A stretch of DNA of 64,000 bases from Cornus controversa (lineage: Eukaryota > Streptophyta > Magnoliopsida > Cornales > Cornaceae). The stretch covers positions 55,075,836 through 55,139,835 of the forward strand of contig CM048849.1 of the NCBI GenBank assembly GCA_026545225.1, written 5' to 3'. The notes below the pieces were generated by a model. The model had not been told where the DNA came from. It ran no database searches and saw nothing but the letters and a program-made list of their open reading frames with translations. The position numbers and the translations under genes are program-made. Within the stretch, counting starts at the first letter, position 1, and each line of letters opens with the position of its first letter. This document shows positions 1 to 12,974 of the stretch, piece after piece.

Positions 1-24
1 CCCACCTACTTCACCACCAACATA

Positions 25-60
<36 letters not shown>

Positions 61-1211
61 AGTGAAACCCTAGTCAAAGGGCATATGTGGGTCCGGTCCA
101 GCGTGGCGCTGATCCTCTCCTCCCACGCCTTCCTTCATAAGTTGTAACATCTTACCACTTCCCAAAAATCTTAACTAGATTTTAGAAATCATTTCACGTC
201 CACTATGAGACTCTCTTCTTTTGGCGGGTAAAGCTCATTTACCGGCAAAAACATACAAAATAACACACTATTTCCCGCTTTTTTCTCTCTGTTATTTTTG
301 CAGACTCTGCTTAAAAAATTATGAACCCTCAAAAGAATGAACAAATATTAGGGTTTCTTTGGGTGTTCATCGAAACAAACAAAAAGGGTCTGTTGGGTCT
401 CATGTCTTCTATAGAGACGGAAAGAGGATGAGTTAAGAAGGGAGTATATTCCTTTTTGGGTTTGTTTCCTTTCTTATTTAACATGAGAGACTAGGGTTTT
501 GTACTGCAACTGCCAGAAGTTTTTGGTCTTTTGGAAACTAAATTCTTGTAATTAAAGTTTCCAAAGCCAAAAGCATTTCTGGGTCCATTGTATTTAATGC
601 ACAATAATTTTAGAGTTGAAGATCCATTTGGTATACTAGTCATTTTTATTAATGCCTGAACGGGTTTGAGCTGTCACAGTAGGAACTGCAAAATGAAGTT
701 TATGTGCACATGCAAGTCTCTATTTTCAGATTGTTCCAAGTGCTAATCTGTGTAACAGAGGCTTTGTTTGAGAGGTGAACAGTTTACACTGAGCCACTTT
801 GGTCATGTGGAAATGGCGTGGTAAGAAAAATGCTGAACCTTCCATGGTTAGATCTTTGAAAGTGACTCACCCTGTGTAGTTTATTTCACTCATTTATTGC
901 TTTCGCTCAGTTTGTGTTGTTAGATGTGTTCTTTATTGACGATCTGTTTCTATTAGTAACTGGTTGTTGCACACAAATGGTTTTTTTTTTTTTTTGTTGT
1001 TGAAAGTGTGAATCTTAGTTCTTATAATTCATTGTGAAGGGATTGTCATTGCTCCTGTTACTGAAGAAAATGTTGTTGTGGCTGTTGAATGGTGTGTAAA
1101 TTAATTGGGTTTTTCTGAATAGCGGATTTGAGAGCTTGAAATATTACTTTGGTTCTTGACTTGACATTAAGCTTCTATCTTAATTGGGTGAAGCCATTTT
1201 TTGGGGTTAGT
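1..1211 (+). promoter_or_regulatory. Upstream region and probable 5' UTR of the GHR1-like gene
   Basis: No coding sequence is visible in this stretch. It opens with a (TA)n run followed by (CA)n at about 27-60, and a T-run lies near 980-996. The region must contain the promoter and 5' leader of the receptor gene that starts at 1212. The AG at about 1121-1122, after a T-rich tract, could be the acceptor of a leader intron, but I cannot fix a donor. No single TATA box stands out. Confidence 0.4.
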
Positions 1212-4200
1212 ATGAAGCAGTTTAGGATTTTGGTGGTATCCCTTTTTTGGGTCTCTGCCATTGCACAGCTTCCTTCGCAGGACATCATGGCACTGCTTGA
1301 ATTCAAGAAGGGAATCAGGCATGACCCCACAGGTTTTGTGCTTGGTTCGTGGAATGAGGAGTCCATCGACTTCAATGGCTGTCCTTCCTCTTGGAATGGG
1401 ATTGTGTGCAATGGTAAAAATGTTGCAGGGGTTGTCCTTGATGATCTGGGTTTGGCCGGGAAAGCTGATTTGAGTGTGTTTTCGAACCTCACAATGCTTG
1501 TGAAACTCTCCATGTCAAACAATTCGATGACTGGAAAAGTTCCCAACAATATAGGTGACCTCAAAAGCCTTGAGTATCTGGATATTTCGGACAATTTATT
1601 CTTTTCATCCTTACCATCAGATATTGGTAGGTTGAGGAATTTGCAGAACCTCTCCTTGGCCGGAAACAACTTCACTGGCTTTATTCCGGAATCAATTTCG
1701 GAACTTACCTCTCTCCAGTCTTTGGACCTGAGTCGCAACAACTTTTCTGGGTTACTGCCATCATCATTGACAATGTTGACGAGTTTGGTATCGCTAAATC
1801 TGTCTCTTAATGGGTTCACAAAGAAAATCCTGAAAGGATTTGAGCTGATGACAAATCTTGAGGTGCTTGACTTGCATGGCAACATGCTTGACGGAAATCT
1901 AGACGTGGAATTCTTGCTTCTTTCAAGTGCCACTCATGTTGATTTTAGTGGAAATTTGTTTGTGAATTCAGCATCGCAGCAGCAGAAATTTCTGCCTGGT
2001 CTTTCAGAGACTATTAGGTATCTAAATCTTAGCCACAACCAGCTTAAAGGATCACTGGTGAGTGGGGGTGAACCACAGATATTTGGGAACTTGAAGGTGT
2101 TGGATTTAAGCTACAATCAGTTGTCTGGTGAATTACCTGGATTTAATTTTGTTTATGAGCTTCAGGTCCTCAAGCTCAGCAACAACAGGTTTTCTGGTCT
2201 CATTCCTAATGGCCTTCTGAAAGGAGATTCTTTGGTTCTAACTGAATTGGATTTGAGCAGCAACAACCTCACAGGTATTTCTTTAAGCAATAATTTCTCA
2301 GTAGAAATTCCCGTATTTGTTGAATTTATTTAATTTGTCAGTTAACATTTTATTTCCGCCTAGCATAGAAGTATCAGAATATTTTTGAAAGGTGAATGTT
2401 CTAATATTGCAATAGACAACTAAAAAATTTCATTTACCTATGAAATGATAATCTTTGGTCATTGCCACTATAACTGGTCCAGTGTGGTTTGATTTGCTAT
2501 GCGTCTCACATCTAGTTCATCTTTCAGGGCCAATAATCATGATAACGTCAACTACTTTGCGCATCCTTAATCTCTCCTCAAATGGGCTTTCTGGTGAATT
2601 GCCATTGCGGACTGGAAGCTGTGCAGTACTTGACCTGTCGAAAAACCAATTCAGAGGAAATTTAACGAGGTTCGTAAATTGGGGAAACATTGAGTTCCTT
2701 GATATCAGCCAGAACCGTTTGACAGGATCCATTCCTGAAGTAACTGCACAATTTCTTCGTTTAAATTACCTCAACCTCTCCCATAATTCTCTTACTAGTA
2801 CTCTGCCAAGAGTTATTACACAATTCCCTAAACTTGCAGTCCTCGATCTCAGTTTCAACCAGTTAGATGGACCGATTTTAACTACTCTGCTAACATTGCC
2901 CACATTGCGACAACTTCACCTTGGAAACAATTTTCTTATTGGAAATATTGAGTTCTCTGCTCCTTCCTCTATTGAACCCAATCTTCAAGTTCTTGATCTT
3001 TCCCATAACAGGCTTAGTGGCTATTTTCCGGATGGATTTAGGTTACTGAGTAACCTTCAAGTTCTGAGTCTTGCGGGCAATAATTTCTCTGGTTCTCTGC
3101 CAACTTTCATGTCTGACATGAGTTCCCTAAGTTCGTTAGATATCTCTCAGAATCATTTCACAAGTTTGTTGCCAAGTAACTTGTCAAACCATTTTGAAAG
3201 CTTTAATGTGTCGTATAATGATCTATCTGGGGTTGTCCCAGAGAATCTGAGAACGTTTCCACCATCTTCTTTCTATCCTGGAAATTCTGGATTACAACTT
3301 CCAAATGTTCCTCCTGGATTGAGCAATTCTCCACCTGGAATTCCCAAGAGGAAACCAATCAAGACTATAGTCAAAGTGGTAGTGATAATTGCATGTGTGG
3401 TTGCTATCTTTATTCTGATCCTGTTTGCCATCTTCATACATTACATCCGCATATCAAGGAGATCTCTTCCAGAACATGCTACAAACAAAGATATCCACAA
3501 GCGGCCCCCACCAAATCCTTCTGCCTTCGGTGGAAGGGACAGTGCTGGTGCTTTAGTTGTTTCTGCTGAGGATCTTATGACTTCACGGAAAGAAACCTCA
3601 TCTGAGATGATTAGTTCTGATGAGAAAATGGCATCCATAACTGGCTTCTCCCCATCAAAAAACAGTCCTTTCTCTTGGTCACCGGAATCTGGGGAGTCTT
3701 ATACTGCAGAAAACCTTCCGAGATTGGATGTCAGGTCACCGGATCAATTGCCTGGTGAGCTGTATTTTCTTGATGATACAGTTTCATTTACACCTGAGGA
3801 ACTATCTAAAGCTCCAGCTGAAGTGTTGGGGAGAAGTAGCCATGGGACTTCATACAGGGCTATACTTGATCATGGTGTGTTCTTGACTGTGAAATGGCTG
3901 AGAGAAGGGGTGGCAAAACAAAAAAAGGATTTTTCTAAGGAGGCTAAAAAATTTGCAAATATCAGGCATCCAAATGTTGTGGGATTGAGAGGATACTACT
4001 GGGGGCCCACACAGCATGAGAAGCTCATTCTTTCAGATTACATCTCACCCGGAAGTCTTGCAAGCTTTCTCTATGGTAATATCTCTTCCTTCTCATTCTT
4101 TCAACCCAATGACTTTACTTCTACAACTGAAAAAGAGTGAACCAAAATGAATTACCTTCATAAGGTCCATGTAAGTTGTGTTGGGAAATAGAACATTGAT

Positions 4201-6605
4201 CTAACAAACGTGGTGCTTGATATTTGTTATGCATTTCTTTCAATGGTTATTAAACATTGGAGGTGGGTTTACTATAAGTGGTGCTCTCAAATGCATACCA
4301 CCACCTCTCCCATGCACCTGCATGTATTTGGCGTGGTTGCCTATTGTCAGCAGCCACACCAGAAAAATGTGTGGACCATGCATTAGTACCACAGCTGAAA
4401 TTTATGTTTAGATCCTTCAATCTTGGTTATGAGGGCTGGTCAAATTGATGAATGTGGGTCCTAACAAAATAAAGAAATATATGAATTCAAAGCCATGCAA
4501 GATTTCCAGAATAAAAAGAGAGGTTATAGAATGGGCATTTCCTAAATGGCGCTCCATTTTTACACTAACTAGTGAATATAAATGCATATGATTGACTGCC
4601 CCATATTTTATTTATGCTTCTCAAAGAGATCTTATTATGATTCTTTTGTTGATTTTTTGGGGGATGTTAGGATATGGTCAGTACACGTGTACTGTTTTGA
4701 TCTTTTCCCTTTTTTCCTTTTTTGCTCTGTGTATACTGAGTACATGAGTTGCATATGCACCCTTGGCTCTTATAATGGATTGCTTTGTCTATCGAAATTT
4801 TAAAATAAAAAAGAAAGAAATCTAGAGCTTATGACTTGGGGCTTCCTTCTTAATGGACAAACCTCACTCACACTGTTACGATGAAGGGGATGAAGCCTTT
4901 TTTCTTCACTAATTAATGAAGGTAAATAGGTGATATTAGCTATACAGCAGATCATCTTTAATCTAGAGCATATAACTTAAGGTTTAGACAAATCTCAATC
5001 TTAAACCATTACAGTGATATGTATATGACATGTAAAATACTTCATTTTTGTACGATTTATTTTTCTATTATCTGGCCTGAAGGTACAAACTGTATTTTTG
5101 AATACCCCATCCGCTTTGTAATATGCTAGATTCACAAGATGGTAATTTGAACTTCACTAAATGGTTGGTAACTTGCACTAGGACCTTAGGTTAGCATTTT
5201 TCTAAACTACACTCATATTGATAACTTTTGCTGATCTAGACTTCTAGCTTCATGATCTGTTCTGTAGAGCCGCGTTTTCCGTTTCTTTCGATTTGGACAC
5301 TTCTGGTCAATCAAGACAGTATGAACAGTCAACACTACGGGAATCTTGTGTGCAATTGGATGGTCATTCAATTTTATGAAACTATTTGTTCTAGCATGTT
5401 ATTATCATGGCCTGAAAGATCATCATTTGGGTGATATAAAATGACACAGAATATAACTGATTATTTAGTTCCCTTTTATATAATTGAGCAGTTACAATAT
5501 ATATTCTGCTCAAACAAATTGACTGAATATATGCTACTAATATGTAAGACTTAATCTATGAATGCCCCTTTTAGGCCCTGGTCGAGATTTTATGATTCAT
5601 TGGTGGGATATTTAAGATGATGCTGTAAAGGCAACTGTTCTGTTGAGAAATAATATGGGGTGCCATACAAGCTTTCACAAGAATTCCTTTTTATCCCTGA
5701 TCAAAGATAAACCTCCCCTCCCCCTCCTCTCTGGTTTGACTTCAACAAACAATTTGTAATAAAATGCATTAACATAACATAATCTTATCATGCTTTTTTA
5801 TTAATGCTTTTCTCTTGTCCATTGCCATGCTAATACTTTATCGGTCTTACATGTTTCTGGCTCTAATCAACGCATTTGTCATGCTTTTGGTAAGACTATA
5901 GGAACACAGAAATTCATATTCATCCATACTTGTGCTCATATGATGATTCTTTCCACCTAGTTTACAATATAGTTGTTTCTGGGTAGCTTTTATTGCACAT
6001 CTGATAAACCAATATCTGCAGATCGACCAGGAAGAAAGGGTCCACCATTGTCCTGGACCCAAAGGCTCAAAATAGCAGTTGATGTTGCACGTGGCCTGAA
6101 TTATCTCCATTTTGACCGTGCCATTCCACATGGCAACCTCAAAGCAACCAACATACTCTTAGATGGCCCTGATCTTAATGCCCGTGTTGCTGATTACTGC
6201 CTCCATCGCCTAATGACTCAGGCTGGCACCATTGAGCAGATCCTTGATACCGGGGTGTTGGGTTACCGTGCACCAGAGTTGGCTGCTTCCAAGAAGCCAC
6301 AGCCCTCCTTCAAGTCTGATGTTTATGCATTTGGAGTAATTCTGTTGGAACTCTTAACTGGAAAGTGTGCTGGTGATGTGGTTTCTGGTGAAGATGGAGT
6401 GGTAGATTTAACTGATTGGGTGCGGTTGAGGGTAACTGAAGGTCGTGGATCAGATTCTTTTGATGCTGCATTGATCCCAGAGAGGGCGATTCCAGCAGCA
6501 GAGAAGGGAATGAAGGAGGTCCTTGGGATAGCACTACGATGTATACGCTCTGTATCTGAGAGGCCAGGTATCAAGACTATATATGAAGATCTTTCTTCTA
6601 TATGA
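1212..6605 (+). CDS. GHR1: LRR receptor-like pseudokinase, GHR1 ortholog (three exons)
   Basis: Exons are 1212-2274, 2528-4075 and 6022-6605, with GT-AG junctions that keep frame; this gives 3195 nt and 1064 residues, close to the 1053 of Arabidopsis GHR1 (At4g20940). The start at 1212 puts a signal peptide (MKQFRILVVSLFWVSAIAQ) first; the in-frame ATG at 1149 would only add residues ahead of it. Next come the N-terminal LRR cap with the CPSSWNGIVC motif, a long run of LRRs, one membrane span at about residues 633-660, a juxtamembrane region and a C-terminal kinase fold from about 776. The kinase lacks key residues: the HRD position reads HGN (PHGNLKATNILLD), the DFG position reads ADY, and the glycine loop is degenerate, while the beta-3 Lys (TVKW) is kept. 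In Arabidopsis GHR1 acts at the guard-cell plasma membrane to promote SLAC1 anion-channel activity and stomatal closure, largely independently of kinase activity. The C-terminus (RPGIKTIYEDLSSI) matches the family exactly. Orthology is inferred from memory of the family sequence. Confidence 0.92.
4076..6021 (+). other. Second intron of the GHR1-like gene (1946 bp)
   Basis: This large intron falls inside the kinase domain, between the SLASFLY and DRPGRKGPP motifs, and splits an Asp codon. It is AT-rich, and I see no embedded gene or clear transposon in it. The first intron (2275-2527, 253 bp) splits a Gly codon in the LRR region. Confidence 0.85.
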
Positions 6606-7330
6606 TTTGTTGATATTTATTTTGCTGGGCTTTAGATTTATGTGGGAATCAAGTAGTTCATTGGCCTCCCTTTTTGAGTAGTTTAGTTTAGCATTCTAGT
6701 TTTATGGGCTAATTTATTAACCAATGTTGTAAAGTTTGGGCATATTTCCGTGTGTACAAACTTTCGCCCTTTATTGACAAGCTTTGATCGCTACTTCAAA
6801 TGGCTACTACTGTCTAAATTGTGTTTGGGGCTTGGCCAAGAAAATGGTCGAGGAAAAAAGTGCTCGTGAATGAGGTCCTTTTTGTGCTCAGTTTTTTTGG
6901 CTACTACTGGTTTCATTTATATATATACAAACATATCTCTAGAGTATCAGGGAAGGGAATGCCACAAGCTAATATGTTTTGTTGACAATGTGGTAAATTA
7001 ATCTTCGTTTCTTTATTCACCAATTTCCAGCATAATTATGTTTCCCTCATCTGAACTTGTTGAAAATGTAAAGCCAATGTCTACCGAACCCGCTCTTCAA
7101 TGTCTTTTTTTTTTTTTTCCCTCTAAATTTGTGCAACTTCCTTTGCCTTCATCAAATTTCAAATTTGTAGTTACACTTTCTAAAGTTTGGTACCTCATGA
7201 TTGATCTCTCTCACTATATATATATATTGATTGAATTGAAGCCATACCTCTTCGTTTCTAGCATAATACAGCCTTTTGTGGTATAGTAAGTGAATTCCTT
7301 CCTTCGCATTTCTATTCAGTTAGATCTTTT
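6606..7330 (+). other. 3' flank of the GHR1-like gene, no gene seen
   Basis: AT-rich sequence follows the TGA and presumably starts with the 3' UTR. It has a T-run near 7105-7120 and a short (TA)n run at about 7217-7228. No coding, RNA or transposon signature is visible. Confidence 0.5.
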
Positions 7331-7359
7331 ATTTATTGATGGTGTGATATAATCACCAA

Positions 7360-7645
7360 AAACTTCAATTGAAATGGCGTGCAAAAGTATTGAATACTGG
7401 GGTGCCATACCCCTTGTCATTTTCCTTTGATAATAGGAAATAACAATACTTGATTGGTGGGGGGGAGTGGTTGGGGTATGTTACCTTCAGGATGTTCAAG
7501 AATTTCTCATTAACTCGCAAAAGTATTGAATACTCCTCGTCATTTATTCTCCTTTAATAATACTAAAAAAACAATATGTGATTGATTGGGGGAGTGGTTG
7601 GGGGTACAATACCTACAAGGTACTCAAGAATTTCTCCATGGGAGG
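7360..7645. repeat. Diverged tandem duplication, about 140 bp units
   Basis: Two imperfect copies lie side by side, roughly 7375-7510 and 7517-7640. Both contain GCAAAAGTATTGAATACT, a Cys/Thr-poor AT tract, GGGGGAGTGGTTGGGG and a final CAAGAATTTCTC. The first copy is slightly longer. There is no coding potential; this is a local tandem duplication of unknown origin. Confidence 0.6.
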
Positions 7646-7670
7646 ATTCGCTTTCCCCATTTAGGTTGAG

Positions 7671-9140
7671 TTTTTTTGGTTAAAAAAATATTATTCTTTA
7701 TTTATTAGGTGTGGTGATTTATCAATGATAGGAGTAGTTAGAAGATGTAGGTTGGGTTTAAGTAGATTGAGGTGATAATCGGGTCATCACAATTAATCCA
7801 ATGAATAAATGGGTGCCATGTTTGGATTTTAAGAGTGAGCAGGCTCTCCTTAAATTAACTTGTTTTGAATACAAAAATTGCGAAAGGGCTATATCATCAC
7901 GCTGCTCCTATTTACAATATTGTCATTAAAAAAAAATCAAAAAATCCTAAAATAAAATTATAGTAGCTAGTCAAGTGTGACAATTTGATTTGGTAAAACA
8001 TGATCATGATCAAAAGAAAGAAAGAGAATATAAAGGCTTTAAACCATAAGAGCTTCATCTGAAGATGGATGATTCGTATGCAAAACCATTTGAGCGTGCT
8101 ATTGAGATATTCAGTGAATTAGAATCAAACTCTAGTGTGAAGTGAAGCGCCCATTATTGGGGAAGAAGAGAGCGAGAGCCACAAGTAAATTCGATCTCTT
8201 CCCACATCCCTTTGTTGTTGTGACAATGGAATTTCAAAAGTTGCACCATATGGATCAAGAAATGGTTCTACAAAGACATCACGAAGGACAACAGGATTAA
8301 TATGGATGGAAGAGAAGTAGGTTGGTTCTACTGGCAAGAATGTGTTTGCTTCTCCACTTCCTGCATGGGGAATTCGTGCTCAAAAGTGAACAATGAATCT
8401 GTTCTATCTACAGCCTATTGTTATTGAAAACTCAAGAAATTGGCAACAAAAGAGAGGAATTCGCCTGTGGAATCAGCCGTTGATGTTAATTATATTATAT
8501 GAGAGCAACGGAAGCTTCCTCTGATGGAGATGGAGATGGAGATTGGGATCGGAGTTCCAAAATTACTATTGCAGCAAGTGTGGGGTTGACACTTGACAGA
8601 AACAGTCCTTTGCGGAATATCTCAATTCAACCCAGGAACTCCAAACCCTAAGCCAGCCTACTGTGGGAAATATGGAACACCACCACTACCAGGAATTTTG
8701 TGTAAAAGTAAGAAGAGTTGGGCAGATATGGTTGAAGAAGATGGACAAGAGTTATTAATGGAAATTCTGATTTTCCAGAAAATGCATGGGTTCACAAGCA
8801 TCATCATATTCTTTCCATACTCCAAGTTCCAACATGATTAGTCAAACATATTTTCCACAGGATCAGATTGAGAATCTAAGCCAAAAGATTGAGAATCATT
8901 CAATTTGAAAGATGGATATTATTATTATTATTATAGGCAACCTCAGAATGATCCTTCATCAAGGAATCAAACAGTGCAACGGACAGAGCATATAGCTTCT
9001 GTTTGCCACCAATCCATTGCCCAAGAAGGCCTTTAATTTTAAAGGTCATAACTCTTTGCTGTCTAATGCTTCATAAGATTTTCTGAGAAGAAACAGATTA
9101 CAAGTTTTTCAGGACATAACTCCTCAAAGTCCACAACCTT
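7671..9140 (+). pseudogene. Broken copy of an unidentified host gene; copy 1 of a duplicated tract
   Basis: This tract recurs, about 93% alike by eye, at 62776-63830. Near 8610-9000 its plus strand holds scattered coding blocks, such as CGKYGTPPLPG, KKSWADMVEEDGQELL and YYYYRQPQND, in different frames with stops between them, so it is not a working gene. No introns are evident between the blocks, which fits a processed copy, but I cannot name the parent gene. Compared with copy 2, this copy has about 395 extra bases (about 8215-8609); a short CCTTT flanks both ends of the extra segment, so copy 2 probably lost it by a microhomology deletion. The complete dioxygenase gene lies immediately downstream. 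Confidence 0.5.
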
Positions 9141-9683
9141 TCGACTGATAGTTATTTCTTAATTTATTTGGAATTGTCTAGGTCTCTCACTCATCACGTC
9201 CTTCCAACCAACTGATGCAATCATTAATTGAAAACCAAAACGTAACTACCACCATTTTATTAATGGATCACTATATTGTTTCATCTTTTATCTTCGTTAG
9301 AAGACAACTTGTGTATTAATATTCTACATAATCGCTCTTATTATCTTAACTAGAGAGAGAAAATGGTGACCACAACAGGGGCGGAATCAGTAATGGGCTA
9401 CTCCCAGCCACTAGCCCAGCCCACCAAAGTTGTCAAAAGCGCAGTGTGTGAAGTTTGGATCTTCCGATTAAGTCAAACTCTCTGTTTTCACTCTCTGGGG
9501 CCTACGCAGTGGTTACTTGTTCCAGTGAGAGAGAGAGGAAGAGAATTAAAGTCTCTAAACAACCCCTCTCTTGTAAACCCTTTTACTCCTTTCTCCTTCT
9601 TCCACAATCTTATCTCTTTATCTCAAAACTCTGTTTTCCCTCTCTGTATCACCACAACCACATGTGAAGCTCAGTCAATATCC

Positions 9684-11445
9684 ATGCCTGAATATGATCG
9701 GAAAAGTGAGTTACAAGCCTTCGACGATTCGAAAACCGGTGTAAAGGGGCTTGTAGATGCTGGGGTAACCAAGCTCCCCCGTATATTTGTCCATGACCAC
9801 AAAATTAAGCTTCAAGACAAGTCTGACTGTGGCAATTCCCAGTTCACTATTCCAACCATAGACTTGGAAGGAATCAATAAAGATGAAGCTCTGCGTCGTG
9901 AAATTCTTGAAAAAGTTGGAGATGCTTCCGAGAAGTGGGGTTTTTTTCAGGTGGTCAATCATGGAATTCCGGTGAATGTTTTGGAACGAATGATTAATGG
10001 GGTACGCAGGTTTCATGAGCAAGATACAGAGGTGAAGAAACAATTCTATTCGCGTGATGTCACCAGAAGTTTTATATACAATAGCAATTTTGATCTGTAT
10101 AGTGCACCAGTAGCTAACTGGAGGGACACCACTTCTTCTATCATGGCTCCTCATCCACCTGATCCTGAAGAATTGCCTGCAGTGTGCAGGTATATATATA
10201 TGTGTGTGTGTGTGATTAGACCAATGTTGGTATATGGATGACAAGGATTTTTTGAGTAGTTTCTAACCATATTTGATTTGGGTAGTTCATTTTAAGTGAT
10301 AGAATTGTTCACATCCCTTGTCTTTTGAACTTTATCTTATTTTGGGAATCTGCTTTTGCTTGTCATGTGTTTTTTTTTTTTTGCTTGACAAAAAAAAAAA
10401 AAATGATTGAATGGCTGTTTATTGTCGATTTTAATTTGTGGGTTTATGAATGATATCAGGTCAGAATCCCTCAACATAAAAGTGCTATGATCAAATGGCT
10501 TGTAATGTTGACATGGTAATCTAAAACATTACACAATCTTGAGGCAAAACATTCAATTTCATCTACTCTATATGTTATAAATATGTACAATTGTATGACT
10601 ATATATTCTGAGTCAGAAGGCCAAACTTTAATTCAAGTATATCATCAACTGTATCCAAAATAAAGAAGGCAACTTTATGGGTTCATCCCCTGTTCTCCAA
10701 TTCTTGCTCTTGTTATATGATTGCTACTTATGGTGTATATACTTGACTTGTTCAACTTGCAGGGATATAATGATGGAGTACTCCAAGTATATAATGAGAC
10801 TGGGACTGAGTTTGTTTGAATTGCTCTCCGAGGTACTTGGCCTTAACCCCAATCACCTCAAAGACATGAATTGTGCTGAGGGGCTTTTCCTCTTGGGCCA
10901 TTATTACCCGGCATGCCCTCAACCTGAACGGACTTTGGGCACTAGCAGCCATGCTGATAGTGGCTTCTTTACTATACTTCTACAGGACCAACTGGGTGGC
11001 CTCCAAATCCTTCATGAAAATCAATGGGTTGATGTCCCTCCCTTGCCCGGAGCTCTTGTAGTAAACATTGCAGATCTTCTACAGGCAAGTCTATTATGTT
11101 ACATTTAACTTTTAGGATTTATACATCTTATTAAATGCAACACAACATGTTGTTTTATTTGCTTTGTCTGTCTTTGTGCAGCTCATCAGCAATGGCAAGT
11201 TCAAAAGTGTCGATCACAGAGTGCTTGCCAAAAGGATAGGCCCAAGAATTTCAGTTGCAAGTTTTTTCAGAACACATTTTAGAGAGGACATTACTTCAAG
11301 AGTTTATGGGCCAATCAAGGAGTTGCTATCACAAGATAACCCTCCAGTCTACCGCGAGACTACGATAAAAGAGTTCCTCACACACTACTACAAGAAAGGG
11401 CTGGATGGAACCTCTTCACTGTCACATTTCAAGTTGTGCATGTAG
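9684..11445 (+). CDS. 2-oxoglutarate/Fe(II) dioxygenase, ACC oxidase homolog type (three exons)
   Basis: Exons are 9684-10189, 10763-11084 and 11182-11445, giving 363 residues; the At1g06620-type ACC-oxidase-homolog family is about 365. The start at 9684 ([13 protein letters not shown]) fits that length; an in-frame ATG at 9363 would add 107 residues unlike the family. The N-terminal dioxygenase domain carries the typical [12 protein letters not shown] block. The Fe(II) ligands are H232 and D234 (SSHADSGFF) and H288 (SVDHRVL); R298 and S300 (GPRIS) bind 2-oxoglutarate. All five are intact, so the enzyme is probably active in the cytosol, hydroxylating or otherwise oxidising a small molecule. 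The family also includes deacetoxyvindoline 4-hydroxylase; the substrate here cannot be told, and true ACC oxidase activity is not expected. The protein ends SHFKLCM, close to the family's usual SHFKL. Intron 2 (11085-11181) begins with GC rather than GT. Confidence 0.88.
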
Positions 11446-12970
11446 GCATTGGAGATTTAGAGGCCAGCTTAATCTGGTTACTTCTGGTTTGGCTCAAGGT
11501 TTACGAATAAATTCCTTCTCTTGGGCCTTGGGATGTGTGATCAGATGTGTTCTATATTCCGAGGTATGCTTATACATCTTACTATATATGCTAAATTAAA
11601 GCAACCATATGAAGCCTAGAAGTTTGTCCAACAAGGTAACATGGATCCTAGACATATTTCAATACTCATGGTTTTAGGCCGTTTGGTTTTTTCTATTTGT
11701 AATTTCGAAATGGTTTTCAATGAAATGCTGTAAATAAATAAAAAAATAAGAAAGTGAAAATGACTGTAGATAGTGACATGTGGAACAAGAAAATTGGTCT
11801 CACTTGCTACTAGTTGTAAATTGCGTTTTGTGAGTTGCAGGTTGTCCTGTATGTCTATTGTCTAGCTAGATTTGTTAGTGTCCATTTGGAAGCTACAACC
11901 TTTGTTACATTCCACATTTCGATCACCACTTTATTCAATACAACTTTTTCTGGTGATCAAATCAGTGTGGTTGAATAAGTGCTTCTATGATTGATGCTCT
12001 TCATAATAGATGTTTCATCTTTTTAATTTGTTAAATATTTGACTATGGTCCCATGAATAGAAAGGTAGGTGTAGAAGCTCATAAATATGTATAATGGAGT
12101 TTAAATGTCTTGTCCAGTTCTATAATTTGGAGCTTGACAATATGTCAGTGATCAAAAAAAGCTTCACATGGCAGACAAATGATTGGTATATTTACTGCCT
12201 TTATTTGCTGTCATTGAAGAGCTCGTCGGACTACTTAATTTGTGTTCTTTTAAAATCTCTCTATTTCTTCTATAGAAGAAAACAAAAAGGCTACAGGATC
12301 ATTGCCTCAGTATCAGCTAACCAAATAACTAACATAAGTATGCTATGCAAGAAACCTGCGTATTATAGAAAAATATTTGGAACTATATGTCTTTTTATTT
12401 CAAGGAAGTAGGGCCGGCGGGATCCTTAGATGATAAGGCATTGGCGCTCAAATTTATTATTATTTTTTAATAAGAGTTCCTAAATATTTTTATTTTCTAA
12501 TATTGTTAGACTTTGTAAAATTTTTTGTTTTCTTGTCTTGTTAAAAATTTAATAATAGGCTCAAATAATTTAATTGATTCTAAAACTTCTAATTTCTATT
12601 CTTATTTCAACACCCTTTTTTTTTTTTTTTTTTTTTCTCCCTATCATTCCTAATTTCATGTTTTTTTATGAATCGTTGAGTACATGCTTAACATATAATT
12701 GTAAAAAATTGGAAATTATAAAACTTTTCGGATTAAAGTAAAAATTTATAAAAGTAAAATATAAAAAAAAAATTATTTATAATTTTATTTTATTACTTTT
12801 CTTTTCTTTTTAAAGAGTTATAATATTATTATAAACTTAATAAAAAAATATTATAACTCTTTCCAACACTGAAGTAGCGTAACTCTTCCTAACACAAAAG
12901 AAAAGTAATATAATAATATTTTAGCTATTTCAAAAAGAAAAGAAAATTAATAAAATAATATTATAAAAAA
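11446..12970. other. AT-rich intergenic stretch after the dioxygenase gene
   Basis: The first 150-200 bases are probably 3' UTR. Around 11680-11720 there is a GGCCGTTTGGTTTTTTC stretch like the ends of small plant inverted-repeat elements, but no partner end was found. From 12430 on the sequence is almost pure A/T, with a T-run at 12618-12636. No gene is seen. Confidence 0.4.
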
Positions 12971-12974
12971 TATA

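Noticed and set aside
1175-1933. 252-codon open frame on the minus strand
   Set aside because: It lies wholly opposite the LRR-coding exon 1 and is a by-product of its codon pattern.
9363-9683. Upstream in-frame ATG for the dioxygenase, adding 107 residues
   Set aside because: The added part is Ser/Thr/Leu-rich and unlike the family, while the ATG at 9684 gives the usual length. The segment is more likely 5' UTR.
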